A stretch of 64,000 nt of DNA. Origin: Pyrenochaeta sp. MPI-SDFR-AT-0127. Lineage: Eukaryota > Ascomycota > Dothideomycetes > Pleosporales > Cucurbitariaceae. Below, in pieces: positions 22,661 through 33,894 of this stretch (positions within the stretch are counted from its first letter, which is position 1; the number at the start of each line of letters is the position of its first letter). The position numbers were made by a program, and so were the translations under genes. The DNA is taken from assembly GCA_020747015.1 (NCBI GenBank), contig JAGTJM010000009.1, positions 248,001-312,000 on the forward strand, written 5' to 3'. The notes under the pieces were generated by a model. That model searched no databases. It was given only the letters and a program-made list of their open reading frames with translations, and was not told the DNA's origin.

Positions 22661-25600
22661 ATGGATAGCGACGACGGTCCCAACTTCTCGTACGCTTACG
22701 GCGGTGCACCTGCACCTTCCTTGGCCCCCTCGTGGAACCCTGCATTACGCCATGAAAAGGAGGGAAGCACCGCTGTCAGTGCAAACAATCTGACCAAGCC
22801 AAAGGCAGAGTCTACGTCAGAGGAAGAAGAGGACGACGAAGAGGAAGGCCTGGAGGAAGGGGAAGAAGAGGACGAGGCCGAAGATGAGGACGAAGACGAG
22901 GATGAAGACGAGGACGAGGATGATGACGAGGACGAGGATGATGACGAAGATGATGACGATGACGAGGATGAAGAGGAGGAAGAAGAAGACGACGATTCGG
23001 ACAACGAAGCTACCCCATTGTCAGCTACTATACCCGTCGGAGCAAAAGCATCAGAAAGCACGTCACAACCGCAAGCAGTCCCTCGAGCAAACCGCGGTAG
23101 TGGCGCCTTCGAAAAGGAAGCTACAGCAAGCGCACCGTACGACCTTGATATAAAGGATCAGACTACTTCACATGTCAGGGGAAAGTCGAGTGATGAAGAG
23201 ACGGACGATCAAAGTGAGGAGGACACTTCTGAGCAACGACCGGCCGCAAACTATGAACATCAGGGAGAAACAACAGCACTTGAAGATGCTATAACCGAGA
23301 GCACCAATGTGCCCCTGGTAGCTGATACTGAAGCAACAATTGATGAGCAGGTTCCTTCTGACAATGACTTTCGCCCAGGTGGACAGCCGTCGGAAACGCT
23401 GGAATCATCCCATGTTGAAGCTCTGGGAACCACAGTGGTAGATATGGTTGGCGCCACTAAAGTAGGCGAAAATGCTATGGATGACATCGATTGGGGCACC
23501 ACAGAGCTTCAAGAGGACTTCTTTGGCGGCAGCAAACCAGGCCATGCCGTTGATGCTACACACCCTACAGATGATACTCTAGGAGCAGATGTGGTGAGTC
23601 CGGGAGCAAAGCCCGACTTGAAGAGTGATTGGAACATGGATCTTGAACTAGATGACGACTTCTTGCCCGACAAAGAGGATGCCCCAGTCTTTGAGTTGAG
23701 CGACGACGACGGCTTCCTCGAAGATGAGCCTGCTGCTCCAACACACCAACCAGTGCAGTCGGCTCAATCCGGGCCATCCCCTGCAAGTCGATATGCCCCT
23801 CAGGCGGCGCAAACCTTGGCATCTATGCCAGCAACGGGCCAATATGCTCCTCAAACATCTCAATCTGCCACTTTATCACAGAATGCCCAACCAAAGCTTG
23901 CACCTGCGCCAGCATACAATGGTTTTGGTCAAAATATATCCTACCAACAACAAACTTCTCGACCTTCAATGACAAACACTGCCCAAAGCTTTGCAGACAA
24001 GTCCAAAGGAGGATATGCTTCACCTTACGACATGCCGGATGATATCGTTACGACTCGGCAGCGGCCAGCTCCGCGAACTGCAATGCCAGCTGCACGTTCA
24101 ACACCACCACCACCACCACCACGAACCAGCAGTATGTCTTCTAGTGTTGGCCCTCCTAGCTTTATTACGTCGTCGAACATGTCAGCCGCAAATCTCTCTC
24201 CACCATCGTCTAGTCATTCGATGCATACTCAGATGACAGGACTGCCACCCAATGTTCCACCAAAACCCACACCACCTGTTAAGACCGCTTCAACCGACTT
24301 CTTCGCCGAATTACCAGTAGTATCAAAACCTAGACCCTCGGGACGCTACACCCCCCAGCAGAACGTTCCTCAAACCCCTACCCAGCACGTTCCTACACAT
24401 CTTCCATCGAAGGAGCGCACATCATCATGGTCATCTTTGAGGAATGAAGTATTGCCAGGTTCTAACCATGCGCCACCCTCGCTTCGACAACCTGAGCAAT
24501 TGCCCATGTTTCCTAACCAGCCATCAGTGCCTGCCCGGGCGAACAGCCTTCCAGTGCCTCAGCCTGCACCCGCACCTCCATCAACCAGATACTCGCCCGC
24601 ACCTCCACTTCCAGGACCGCCTGCTACTGCACGATACTCTCCTGCCCCGCCAAACGCACAGGCAGCTAACGCTAGATACTCGCCAGCCCCTCCGGCCGGC
24701 TTCCAAGGACAGACACATGCACGTTATGCGTCTGAGCCACCGAATACTATGAATCGTACCACCTCGCAACCGTTTGCACCGCGTACATCAAGTCCTCTGG
24801 CGTTCCACAGTGTTCCACAACATCAGGAGCACTCTTCTTCCGCTCCTGAATTCAATGGTCAGCAGTCTTCAGGTCACCATGTTGTCCACTCGGCCGACGC
24901 TCTACCTCGTCCTCCTTTCAGAAGCCCACTAGAGGGTGTCAGCGAGATCGAGGAACAAGGGCCAGCATTGAGCTCAAGGCCGCCCACAGCTGGCAGATCG
25001 GAGACTCCACCTCTACGAAGTAGTCCATCATCGACAGTCGGCTCACCAAGAAAGAGGACAAACTACACCCCCCAATATCAGCCAGCGAACACGGTACCGC
25101 CTCCACGATCTCAATCACAATCTCCTTCCGCAAGCATGAAGCAACCTGTACGAAGTCTCCCTGGTGCAGATCAACTTGTGTCTCCGTACGGACTAAACCC
25201 TCCACTACCATCTCACGGCATACAAGCTGCCACCTCCACCAGAGTAAATCTTATTCCCCATCGACGACAGGCGTCGCTTAATTATGAAGCCATCATTCCT
25301 GAGGACGATCGTGCAGCTGATTCACTTCAGCGATGGAAAGGTCATCCGATATTTACATGGGGCTTGGGTGGCACTATCGTGACCAGTTTTCCAAAGCAGA
25401 TACCTCGATATGGCGGTGGTGCATCGGCACCAATGATGAAGTGCAGCCCTGGCGAGATTAGGGTGCAAAACGTGAAAGACGTTTTCGCACTACCTGAAGA
25501 TATTGCCAACTTCCCAGGTCCACTCAAAGCCAAGGGCAAGAAGAAGGATGTTTCTGTATGGTTAGGCCGCAAAATTGAGGAATTCGAAGCTCATCTTAGG

Positions 25601-28135
25601 GAGCCTGGGTTGGAGCATTCACTGAGTCCAGATGAGCTTAAGCGCCTCGAGGAGAAGGTCCTTCTTTGGAAGTTGCTGCTAGTCCTGCTAGACAACGATG
25701 GGCAATTAGAAGGGAAAACAGCAGAAGCTGCTGTCAAGAAGCTACTGTCGCCAGAGAGTGTGGTGGCGGCCGAGGTTGACACCTCATTTTCGACTGCAGC
25801 GGATATTGTTGGACGATCTAGATCCAACACACTGAATATCCAGGCAGAGCCTGTCGACCCTCGAGCTGTAGAAGACCTTCAGAGCATGCTCGCAAATGGT
25901 GACCGAGAAAAGGCAGTATGGCACGCAGTCGATCAACGATTATGGGGACATGCCATGCTCCTGTCCTCCACCTTGAACAAGGACGTATGGAAACAGGTGG
26001 TACAGGAGTTTGTACGCAAAGAAGTCAAGAAAATCGGACGCAGCAATCAGGCACTAGCAGTTCTGTACGAAGTTTTTGCAGGCAACCATGTGGATTGTGT
26101 TGACGAACTCGTGCCAGCATCCGCTCGGGCCGGCTTCCAGATGGTAAGTGCTGACGGTGCAGGAGCAACACAGAACGCTCTCCAAGGCCTAGAAAAGTGG
26201 CGCGAAACGGTTGCTCTGATCCTGAATAACCGTAGTGAAGGAGACGTGTTGGCATTGCTATCATTGGGAAGGCTTCTGGCGCAGTATGGGCGAGTTGAAG
26301 CTGCGCATGTCTGCTTCGTGTTTGCCCGTTCGGTCGTCAATGTCAGCGGAGTCGACGACACTCAAGCTGATCTCGTTCTCATTGGTGCGGATCACGGAAC
26401 ACATTCACTGGAACTTGGAATCGATCTGGAACCTATTTTACTGACCGAGGTATATGAATTTGCGCTGTCGCTTTCTACACAAGGCGGGTCACATACTATC
26501 CCCCATTTACAAAATTACAAACTTGCACACGCATACCAGTTGGCTGAGTACGGCTATCGGGCAGACGCACAGGCATACTGCGATGCGATTGCTGCAGCCA
26601 TGAAAGCAACCACAAGGATATCTCCTTACTACAGCTCAGGTTTCATTGCTAGCCTAGACGACCTTAGCAAACGCCTGTCGCAGTCTCCCAAGGATGGCTC
26701 GTCCTCTTGGATCTCGAAACCTAGCATGGACAAAGTTGGAAGCTCGCTGCTATCGAAATTCAATAGCTTCATTGCAGGAGAAGACGAAGATGCAGCATCG
26801 AATCGTTCCGCAAGCGCAGAAGTAGGGCCCTTTGCCAAGATCGCTGGCGATAGTCCATCTATCACACCTTCACATTCAAGCGCGGATCTTTATGGCGCAT
26901 ATTCTGGCTACAGCGTACCCAACCAACCGTCTGCTCCCTCCAACTCTAGATATACTCCCTCAACCGCATACGCGCCAAGGACATCATCGGAGCAGCAACG
27001 ATCACGTTATGAGCCCCAAAGTAGGCCGTCTATGGAGTCCGCAGAAAGTCCATTATCACCACATGCAGTGTCGGACAGCTACATGCCCATGACCCCACCG
27101 GCGGGGCCCTATGGCCCTTCGCAACCTCAATTGAGCCCACCAAGCCAGCGCACACAGGCCAAGACGCAATCGTACTCACCACTCCGAGCAGAGCACAGCG
27201 TGAGTCAGCCTGCTTATACCAGCCCATATCTACCTACACCTCTTGCAGAAGAGTTAGCTTCAGCCCCGGCCCTAGGCAGCCACCATGCTTCTCAAGCAAG
27301 CTTCGATGACGCGCTGCCACCTACAGAAAATGGATCATCATACAGTGGAAATGAAGCACCATCAAGCAGTTTCACCTACCAGCCGTACAACCCCGACGAA
27401 GAAGATGAACGGCAAGAGGAAAAACCAAAAAAGAATTCCCTCATGGATAACGTTGACGATGACCTTGCCACGCGTGCGGCTAGCCTCCAAATCAGTGGCA
27501 AATCAGACGCAGACAAGAAAGCGGATGAGGCCTTCCGCAAAGCCGCTGAAGCAGACGCACAACGCGACAAAGACTCTGCGGCAGCGAAGAAGGGTGGTTG
27601 GTTCGGCGGCTGGTTTAAAAAGGATCCTAATGCGATGCCAGGACCGATCAAGGCTAAGCTCGGTGACGAGAACAGTTTCGTGTATGACCCTGATCTTAAG
27701 AAGTGGGTTAATAAGAAAGGCGGGGCGACAGACACGAGTAAATCTAGTGCAACACCACCACCGCCAAGGAGTGGACCGCCCACGGGGAGAAGTGCGAGTG
27801 GTGGTGCGGCACCGCCTATGAGCACCCCTGGCGGGCGATCTCTGTTGCCTCCCACGAGCATGCCTCGAAGCTCGTCGATGCCGCCTCCCATGGCTGCCCC
27901 TGGATCGAGGGCCTCGACACCTGGTATACCATCCGACAGCGAAGGTCCAAAGCCTCCTGTTCTAGCTCGACCATCGTTTGGCGCAGCGTCAGGACCGCCA
28001 TCGAGACCGGGTACCGGTATGAGTAATGCAAGCAGCATTGATGACTTGCTTGGTGCACCACAGGCGAGGAAGGGCCCTGGCGCGAAGAAAAAGAAGGGAG
28101 GACGGTACGTGGATGTCATGGCGCAGGGGAGCTGA
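22661..28135 (+). CDS. SEC16: COPII coat assembly protein Sec16
   Basis: One long exon, 1824 aa from the ATG at 22661, the first ATG giving an acidic N-terminus. Sec16 scaffolds COPII coats at ER exit sites. Features: a nearly unbroken Glu/Asp tract at residues 52-113; a long disordered Pro/Ser/Gln region with repeated R-Y-[ST]-P-A-P-P units (about 560-690); the central conserved domain starting at H-P-I-F-T-W-G-L-G-G (near 893); the alpha-solenoid Sec16_C domain from about 1070 (D-R-E-K-A-V-W-H-A-V-D-Q-R-L-W-G-H-A) to about 1310; a second disordered region; and the C-terminal conserved block G-G-W-F-G-G-W-F-K-K-D-P (about 1645) with F-V-Y-D-P-D-L-K-K-W-V-N. The R-Y-x-P repeats recur near residue 1430. 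A short 5' exon cannot be excluded. Confidence 0.93.
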   Translation: MDSDDGPNFSYAYGGAPAPSLAPSWNPALRHEKEGSTAVSANNLTKPKAESTSEEEEDDEEEGLEEGEEEDEAEDEDEDEDEDEDEDDDEDEDDDEDDDDDEDEEEEEEDDDSDNEATPLSATIPVGAKASESTSQPQAVPRANRGSGAFEKEATASAPYDLDIKDQTTSHVRGKSSDEETDDQSEEDTSEQRPAANYEHQGETTALEDAITESTNVPLVADTEATIDEQVPSDNDFRPGGQPSETLESSHVEALGTTVVDMVGATKVGENAMDDIDWGTTELQEDFFGGSKPGHAVDATHPTDDTLGADVVSPGAKPDLKSDWNMDLELDDDFLPDKEDAPVFELSDDDGFLEDEPAAPTHQPVQSAQSGPSPASRYAPQAAQTLASMPATGQYAPQTSQSATLSQNAQPKLAPAPAYNGFGQNISYQQQTSRPSMTNTAQSFADKSKGGYASPYDMPDDIVTTRQRPAPRTAMPAARSTPPPPPPRTSSMSSSVGPPSFITSSNMSAANLSPPSSSHSMHTQMTGLPPNVPPKPTPPVKTASTDFFAELPVVSKPRPSGRYTPQQNVPQTPTQHVPTHLPSKERTSSWSSLRNEVLPGSNHAPPSLRQPEQLPMFPNQPSVPARANSLPVPQPAPAPPSTRYSPAPPLPGPPATARYSPAPPNAQAANARYSPAPPAGFQGQTHARYASEPPNTMNRTTSQPFAPRTSSPLAFHSVPQHQEHSSSAPEFNGQQSSGHHVVHSADALPRPPFRSPLEGVSEIEEQGPALSSRPPTAGRSETPPLRSSPSSTVGSPRKRTNYTPQYQPANTVPPPRSQSQSPSASMKQPVRSLPGADQLVSPYGLNPPLPSHGIQAATSTRVNLIPHRRQASLNYEAIIPEDDRAADSLQRWKGHPIFTWGLGGTIVTSFPKQIPRYGGGASAPMMKCSPGEIRVQNVKDVFALPEDIANFPGPLKAKGKKKDVSVWLGRKIEEFEAHLREPGLEHSLSPDELKRLEEKVLLWKLLLVLLDNDGQLEGKTAEAAVKKLLSPESVVAAEVDTSFSTAADIVGRSRSNTLNIQAEPVDPRAVEDLQSMLANGDREKAVWHAVDQRLWGHAMLLSSTLNKDVWKQVVQEFVRKEVKKIGRSNQALAVLYEVFAGNHVDCVDELVPASARAGFQMVSADGAGATQNALQGLEKWRETVALILNNRSEGDVLALLSLGRLLAQYGRVEAAHVCFVFARSVVNVSGVDDTQADLVLIGADHGTHSLELGIDLEPILLTEVYEFALSLSTQGGSHTIPHLQNYKLAHAYQLAEYGYRADAQAYCDAIAAAMKATTRISPYYSSGFIASLDDLSKRLSQSPKDGSSSWISKPSMDKVGSSLLSKFNSFIAGEDEDAASNRSASAEVGPFAKIAGDSPSITPSHSSADLYGAYSGYSVPNQPSAPSNSRYTPSTAYAPRTSSEQQRSRYEPQSRPSMESAESPLSPHAVSDSYMPMTPPAGPYGPSQPQLSPPSQRTQAKTQSYSPLRAEHSVSQPAYTSPYLPTPLAEELASAPALGSHHASQASFDDALPPTENGSSYSGNEAPSSSFTYQPYNPDEEDERQEEKPKKNSLMDNVDDDLATRAASLQISGKSDADKKADEAFRKAAEADAQRDKDSAAAKKGGWFGGWFKKDPNAMPGPIKAKLGDENSFVYDPDLKKWVNKKGGATDTSKSSATPPPPRSGPPTGRSASGGAAPPMSTPGGRSLLPPTSMPRSSSMPPPMAAPGSRASTPGIPSDSEGPKPPVLARPSFGAASGPPSRPGTGMSNASSIDDLLGAPQARKGPGAKKKKGGRYVDVMAQGS

Positions 28136-29150
28136 GTGGCATTGTAAGAAGGCATAAATATGGGCTGTATCGATAATTACCTATTTCAAATGTAGACGGC
28201 GGTGTAGAAGGGGAAAAGTTTCAGCTTGTTTTCCCCCAAGCACAGATATTGATGAATTGAGCCCTTTAATCTTGTACAATACATGCTGTTTGAAGTAATC
28301 ACGTCACGCTCTTGCGTGTATTCTTCACACAGTCCTTTTCAAACCCGGTGTGCTTTCCTCCAATCCAAATACACTCGGTATCCTGGACTAGCAATGCTAA
28401 CCTTGTCGAACAATGTTATCATGTTCATAAGTGGTGGTGCATCACTTTCAAAACGGTACTTCAGTGTCGTGGAAGAATGTCTTGCCTTTTAGTAGTATTC
28501 GTCGATGTGACTGGTTGGCTGTGGATATCAGTACGAAAAGGGAAATTTCGTTAGAGTCTGCGTAAGCTCAGGCAGGCATGTTCTTGCACTTTGCAACACT
28601 AACAACGCTGTGGAACAATCTTGGCCTGAAAAAAAAGGCTATTTGCCGTGTCGCCTGGGCTGAGGTACGACTCCTTTGAAGACTAGAACTGTCGAAAACG
28701 ATTGTAATCAGGGTAGTATATATTTTCTTTTAAGACACACCAGTGTTGATAAATCAAACAACCAGATCTCTGACAGTATCACTGAATGTATGTATTCTAG
28801 GCACGCACTGTAAGTTGATACGAAGATGGGACAAATAATCCATTGTTCAGCTACTCTTGGTTCGCCATTTGGCGACCCATAGCTAGGCTATCCTGATCCG
28901 GTCCGGTCAGAAGTCACAGCTTCTGGGCCGGAAATTGTATAATTGTCTTCAAGCAATGAGAATCAAGTATAGTACCTCCGCACTTCAGCACCTGAGAACA
29001 TCAGACCGAGCAGTGGAAGTGTATTCGAGAAGTCGTCATCCAATTTTGGAAGTATTGTTTGTGACATAGAAACGATGGTATCAGGCGGAGGTAGGTCGGA
29101 ATTGGGTATGGTGAAGTCGCACAATGGTCGCACAAGTGACTAAAAAGTCA
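28136..29150. other. Intergenic, convergent 3' ends of SEC16 and RAD23
   Basis: About 1 kb with no motif-bearing ORF or RNA gene. Presumed 3' UTRs of the two flanking genes. Small ORFs near 28283-28554 overlap in two frames and look random. Confidence 0.55.
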
Positions 29151-30602
29151 CTACTGCTCATCTGGATCCTCGGGCTGGTCAAAGAGAAAGTTGGCGGCCA
29201 GTTCCTCGTTCTTGTCGCACGCGAAGTAGGCCTGAATCACAAGATCGCGCTCGAAACCAAGGCGACACAAGCGCTCGATGGCCTCTCGCTCCTCCTCGGT
29301 GACAGAAATGGCCTGGGCGCCAGGGGGCAGCGGTGCGTCTTCGTCGGCGTCCTCAGCAAGCAGCTGGAGAAACTGCTCTGGATTTGAAGCAATCATCTGC
29401 GCCAGCTGAGGATTTCCTGCTCCGACTTGCTGCAGGATGGGCTCAAGCATCTGTGGCTGTTGTTGTACCACCTGTCGTAGCTGCTGAAATTGGGGGTTAT
29501 TGCGCAGAAAGTCGAGACTGTTGGCGTTCAGCACACCGGTAGCTGCACCACCAGGTCCAGCTGAGCGAGAGCCAGCAGAACCCCCGCGATTCTGGCCAGC
29601 TTGGGCAGCAGCCTCGAACAGGTTGATCGGCTCGTCGCCGGCAGAAGGCGCGGTGGATGCACCTGTGTTGCCGGCTGCGGAGGGTTGCGGGGAGGTTGGG
29701 GCACGGGCTTGAGCGGGTTGTGCCTGGTCTTGCTGTGCGCTCTCTGGAATACCCTAGACTTCAGGTTAGAATCGAGCTGAGAAGACAGGCGCGCTGTGTG
29801 GTCTCACCGTCAAGAGGTACTCGACTGCGCGATCGGGATTGAAGAAGGCGGCACGCATAGCCCGGTCAATGTCAGCCCTTGCAAAGCCCATGCTCTCCAT
29901 GTTGGCAATGGCCGCCTCGCGCTCGCCGCCCATGGTCAGAGCCGAGGGGTCGTTGAACTGGCGCGACGGGTCCGAGGCTTGTTGTGCTGGCGCAGGTGAG
30001 GGAGTGGCGGGTGCATTTAGTGTGCTTGTGGACAAGGGAGCTGGTGCGGCAGGGGCGGCAGGAGTTTGGGGTGCAACTGGGGCAGGCGTTGAGGGAGCGG
30101 CTCGACTTGAAGATGCGGCAGAGGCTTTTGGCTGTTGGCCCAGTTAGCGGGCTTGGGTGGGCAGTGAGTGAGGGGCTCACCTTGGAGACCATGCAGACGA
30201 TAAAGCCCTTTTCCTCAATGCTATATGACTCGACTGTGTTCGCATCCTGGAGGATCTTGCCTGCACCATAGGGTCAGCAGCTGGAGGGGCGAGGAAGTAG
30301 GCCGGTATGAAGCCCGTAAGCGTGGCGGCGCACCGGAGTAGATGAGCTTCTGCTGAGGTACCTCCCAGCCCTTCTCTGCGTGGATCTTGGCCTTGAGCTC
30401 GCCAATCTGTGTCGGCCGTGTTAGCCAGCTGCGTGCCCTGAACAGCAAGTGCGGCAGGGTCTGCGTACCGTTTCCGATGGCTCGGCCTCGATGACGAACT
30501 TGTTCTGTTTGAGATCCTGCGAAGAAGGCACGTCAGGACTAGATCTGGGCCTGGCCTTGCCTGGGACAAGTGCGGGAATAGTACCTTGAAAGTAATCTTC
30601 AT
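29151..30602 (-). CDS. RAD23: UV excision repair / proteasome shuttle protein Rad23
   Basis: Six exons: 30602-30585, 30516-30469, 30406-30334, 30260-30181, 30131-29808, 29753-29151 (381 aa, phases agree). Domain order is full-length Rad23. An N-terminal ubiquitin-like domain (about 1-75: M-K-I-T-F-K, then D-L-K-Q-N-K-F, I-G-E-L-K-A-K-I) is split over four exons. An Ala/Pro linker follows, then UBA1 (about 142-181, M-E-S-M-G-F), the STI1-like XPC-binding domain (about 255-310, L-R-N-N-P-Q-F and Q-M-I-A-S-N-P-E-Q-F) and UBA2 (about 331-371, I-E-R-L-C-R-L-G-F). It carries ubiquitinated proteins to the proteasome and stabilises the Rad4/XPC damage sensor. The first exon codes for only six residues. 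Confidence 0.95.
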
Positions 30603-32562
30603 CTTGGCGAGGGGTATGGTTTTGGGCGACGAGGGAGCTGGGTTGGGCGGGGAGTAAGAAGGGCAGCTCGCAAGAGGGAGGCTGTCTGGGGAAGGGTGGA
30701 GGCAGGCGGGGGGAGGGTGAGATAGAGCTGGCTGCAGGCTGCAGGCTGCAGGCTTTGGGTATCTGGGTATGGGTATGGGAGCGGGAGAGAGAGAGAGCCA
30801 GCGGGTGGAAGGCGATGGAAACAGCGTTAGGCAGATCCAGTGTCGTCAACACCTGTGCGGAGCCTCCCACTGCAAGGCTTCACGGAGCGGCATTACGTTG
30901 GAGCGATGGCGGCGGTGGCGGTGGTGGCGGTGGTAGGTGAAGGTGGCGCATGCCGACAGACGATGCCTTGGTGCCTCCACCCCTCCCCCCTCCGCCCTCC
31001 CCCCACTCTCCATGGCTCCCATAGACATCAATCTCCGGCCCAGCCTAGCGTCGCTCGCAGAACCATGGCAGCTCATCGCAACGGCCACGGCAGCTGTCGC
31101 CCAGCCAGCCGCACGTTTGCTCTCCCGACTGCTTCGGGCCCACGAGTCGATGAGCTGCCACGCTGCGCTGGGGGCCGTGGGTGTTTCAGTGCCCATGCCA
31201 AACACCGGCTCGGAACACGGCAGACTGTGCAACCACGGCCTCTGCATCTTCAATCGTCTGCTCCGCGCTGCACGTAATCGACCTTGGTCGGCCGTAGCTC
31301 CGCAGCTTGACGCCGTCTGCGCTTGTCTGGCCATTCTCCATGGCGGCTCACTAACGGCGGCCAAGCGCGACTTTGTTTGTTATGCTCGTCCAAGACTAAA
31401 ACAACGCGTAGGGAAATGAAGGGCCACCAGCCGCCGCAGCTCCACACGACAAACTTCGACAGGACACCCCTACCCAGGCTCCGTCGTCGGATGTGCCCTC
31501 GGGGGTACAGTCCAGCCTCTCCGCAATTGGTCGCTTCTTTGTCTTTTCGGGACTTTTGTTGAGCTGCTTTTCTTGTCCTGCTTCACTTTGCGCATAGTCA
31601 GCATCTTGCTTCAGCCGGTGCTCTCAGCTACCGCACCACCTGCTGCATCCGATGCACCTGTACTGCTCTGTCCGGCCTCAAAACTCGCTAAGCAGGCATG
31701 TTGGGGTCGCGCAGCCGGCCACTTCTCGATGGATGGTTGCGAGCATCCAGGATGTTAGCCTGGGGAGCCCCAGTCGCGCGTCATGTCATCCAACGCGTAA
31801 GTGCAGGGTAACCAGTCCACAAAACAATGGCACACAAATCATCCCTCTGCCTTATGCTGAAATTTATTATTACACCTCGTGGGCCCCCACATGCTCTCAC
31901 CCTTATGCCTCTGTCTCGGCCTTCATTGAATCTTTTCGCTTTCCTGTTGCCAACAAACACCTGCCTTTCGGTCCGTCACATCACCCAACTCCAGAACCCA
32001 TCGCCAGTCTCGGCCATTTACATCTATTACCCGATCCGAGACGCCTTCCTCAGCCACAACCCGTAAACGGCTCGCTTCCAGATTGGTCTTTCGCGTTGCC
32101 TCTGTCGCGCATGCTAGCTGCAGCTATACAGCCTGTCATCATTTTATTTCGCTCCTCGAACGCGTTGCGTCTTGCGTCTAGTCGACCTCGCGACTTTCCA
32201 CAGCAACGTCGTCAACGACTCCACCCGTTCTTCCTTCTCGCTTGCTCGTGCAACCAGACGTCTCAACCAATTTTCGCAATATCGCAGTCCATTGCCATTT
32301 CAAAAGTCCTATTTCATTCTCAATCCAATTGCCACCCGTTGATGCCGCAAAGCTCTGTAGATCATCCCGTTGGCAGGCGTTGCTTCTCACGCACCTGAAC
32401 GAACCCGACTGAGAGAGGGCAGAGCTTTCGATCAGCCCAGTCGTTGTCACGAGAGTCAATCCGCCCGCTGTTTTGCCGCCAACACGTTGCCAAACGTCCA
32501 GGACTCTCTCTCACTCTCTCTCTCTCCGTTTCACCCAAGCAATCGCTCTTGCTAGCAACAGC
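30603..32562. promoter_or_regulatory. Divergent promoter/leader region of RAD23 and a membrane-protein gene
   Basis: Nearly 2 kb without a supported gene. Low-complexity tracts include (GGCTGCA)x3 at 30730-30750, GA-rich 30786-30800, GGTGGC repeats at about 30902-30935 and a CT microsatellite at about 32503-32530 just upstream of the next start. Open frames at 31652-32398 (plus) and 30846-31364 (minus) have no motifs and are probably chance. Confidence 0.5.
30730..30750. repeat. 7-bp tandem repeat upstream of RAD23
   Basis: Three perfect copies of GGCTGCA (30730-30736, 30737-30743, 30744-30750), then a partial fourth. They are followed by GGGTATCTGGGTATGGGTATGG, a degenerate six- to eight-base repeat. 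A simple slippage repeat; no function is implied. Confidence 0.85.
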
Positions 32563-33894
32563 ATGTTTCAATCTCGTAAATTCTATGTTTCCCTCGTTGG
32601 CGTGGTTGCCTGGTCAAGCACCGCTTCAGAGACAGTTCTATCCATCTTGGAAGCGACTTCCTTGTTCGCTACCGATGCATCCTTAGAACACGTCGCCGCT
32701 GCAGCGAGTGCACTTGACCTCCTGTCACTAGGATGCATTGGCCTTTATATGTACCAGGATATACGACCAAGGAATCGATCAGCATACGCTAAAGTCACCC
32801 TGAAGCACCTCAGCATCTTGTTATCTGCTACTGCCCTGGTCGTCACTCTTGTCTTGATTGTCATGATCAAGTCCAGATTGGACACAATCACTGCCGCTTC
32901 CACCACGGCGCTGATACCAGACTGGACGAGCTTTTTATCAGGCCACATAGCCATATGGACTGTATCCTGCATCAGTCAAATCATACTATATACTTCCCAA
33001 TTTTGGAACCGAAAGGCTCCCAAAGTTCAAGCAGTCAACGCTTCTGGCCCGCGAGATTCTGTCATGTCAGAGATGCGAAGTTCTTCCCCAAGAAACTTAT
33101 ACTTGATAGAATCAACACAATCCTCTCCACATCTGGCAGCAGCCCTCCCGTCTCCGACATTCTCCTCACGGTCATCACATTCTCTCAAATCCTTCCGAGA
33201 TTCTCTTCGACACGTCGTACGCCCAGTGACGTCTCGCACAACCTTGATCAGTCGCCCTTCATTCAATCGAGATGCAAGGAGTGTTTACTCCGATTCGCAA
33301 TCGGTCGACAATGTGTCCCACTCTGATGGGTTCGACAGCTGGGACACGAGAGATGCCCTCGTTCAGGCAGCACCCTCTAAAGGCACAACTTTAGATCCTA
33401 TTCCTGGCAGTCGACCAAACTCGCCTGCCCGCGCCCTGGATGGCCCCTTCTTGTCCGAACTTCCAGAGGAAGATGACGAAGACCTAGCTCCTCCACCTCG
33501 GATGATGCCTGATATTTCAAGACCGCCGAGCCCTGCTGTAAGCGAAGCGCACATCCACCCTCTCTTCAGGACCGAAAGCCCTACACCACCCCCAGCAGCC
33601 ACACCTGGGACCAGCATCCTTGCCAGCCCATTAGCTAGTCAGGCGATTGCGTGCCCGGCTCGACCATTTAATCGAATGAGGTCGAATAGTCGCACGGCGA
33701 GTCCGAGCTGTCAAGTTCCGTCTCCGAGCATTTCACGGGGCCGTGCAACAAGTCCGCAAGCTTTATCAAGAAGCCCCACACCTCCTAGTCGCGAGATGAC
33801 CCCTCCTATACCAGATTTCATCCTCAATTCCTCTCCAAGGAGTAGCATGAGTGGCTCTCGAAGAGTCAACCTCCAATACTCCCCTGATCGGTGA
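32563..33894 (+). CDS. Unknown four-helix membrane protein with long disordered tail
   Basis: One exon, 443 aa from the ATG at 32563. The longer in-frame ATG at 32473 would add a Ser/Leu-rich leader encoded by the CT microsatellite and is less likely. About four hydrophobic helices lie in the first 145 residues (around 8-28, 42-61, 80-103, 121-143). The rest (about 150-443) is rich in Ser, Pro and Arg with many S-P and R-S-x-S sites, plus an acidic patch E-L-P-E-E-D-D-E-D, as expected of a phosphorylated cytosolic tail. No signal peptide cleavage site, enzyme motif or known family was recognised. The layout recalls fungal plasma-membrane scaffold or sensor proteins, but this is only shape. 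Codon use and an uninterrupted frame support a real gene. Confidence 0.75.
   Translation: MFQSRKFYVSLVGVVAWSSTASETVLSILEATSLFATDASLEHVAAAASALDLLSLGCIGLYMYQDIRPRNRSAYAKVTLKHLSILLSATALVVTLVLIVMIKSRLDTITAASTTALIPDWTSFLSGHIAIWTVSCISQIILYTSQFWNRKAPKVQAVNASGPRDSVMSEMRSSSPRNLYLIESTQSSPHLAAALPSPTFSSRSSHSLKSFRDSLRHVVRPVTSRTTLISRPSFNRDARSVYSDSQSVDNVSHSDGFDSWDTRDALVQAAPSKGTTLDPIPGSRPNSPARALDGPFLSELPEEDDEDLAPPPRMMPDISRPPSPAVSEAHIHPLFRTESPTPPPAATPGTSILASPLASQAIACPARPFNRMRSNSRTASPSCQVPSPSISRGRATSPQALSRSPTPPSREMTPPIPDFILNSSPRSSMSGSRRVNLQYSPDR

Noticed and set aside
22696..23061. Minus-strand poly-serine ORF
   Set aside because: It is the antisense of the GA-rich codons for the Sec16 acidic tract.
27376..28155. 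259-aa minus-strand ORF
   Set aside because: Antisense shadow of the Sec16 C-terminus; low complexity and no family motif.
31652..32398. 248-aa plus-strand ORF upstream of the four-helix membrane protein
   Set aside because: No motif, atypical composition, overlaps other open frames; likely leader/promoter DNA.
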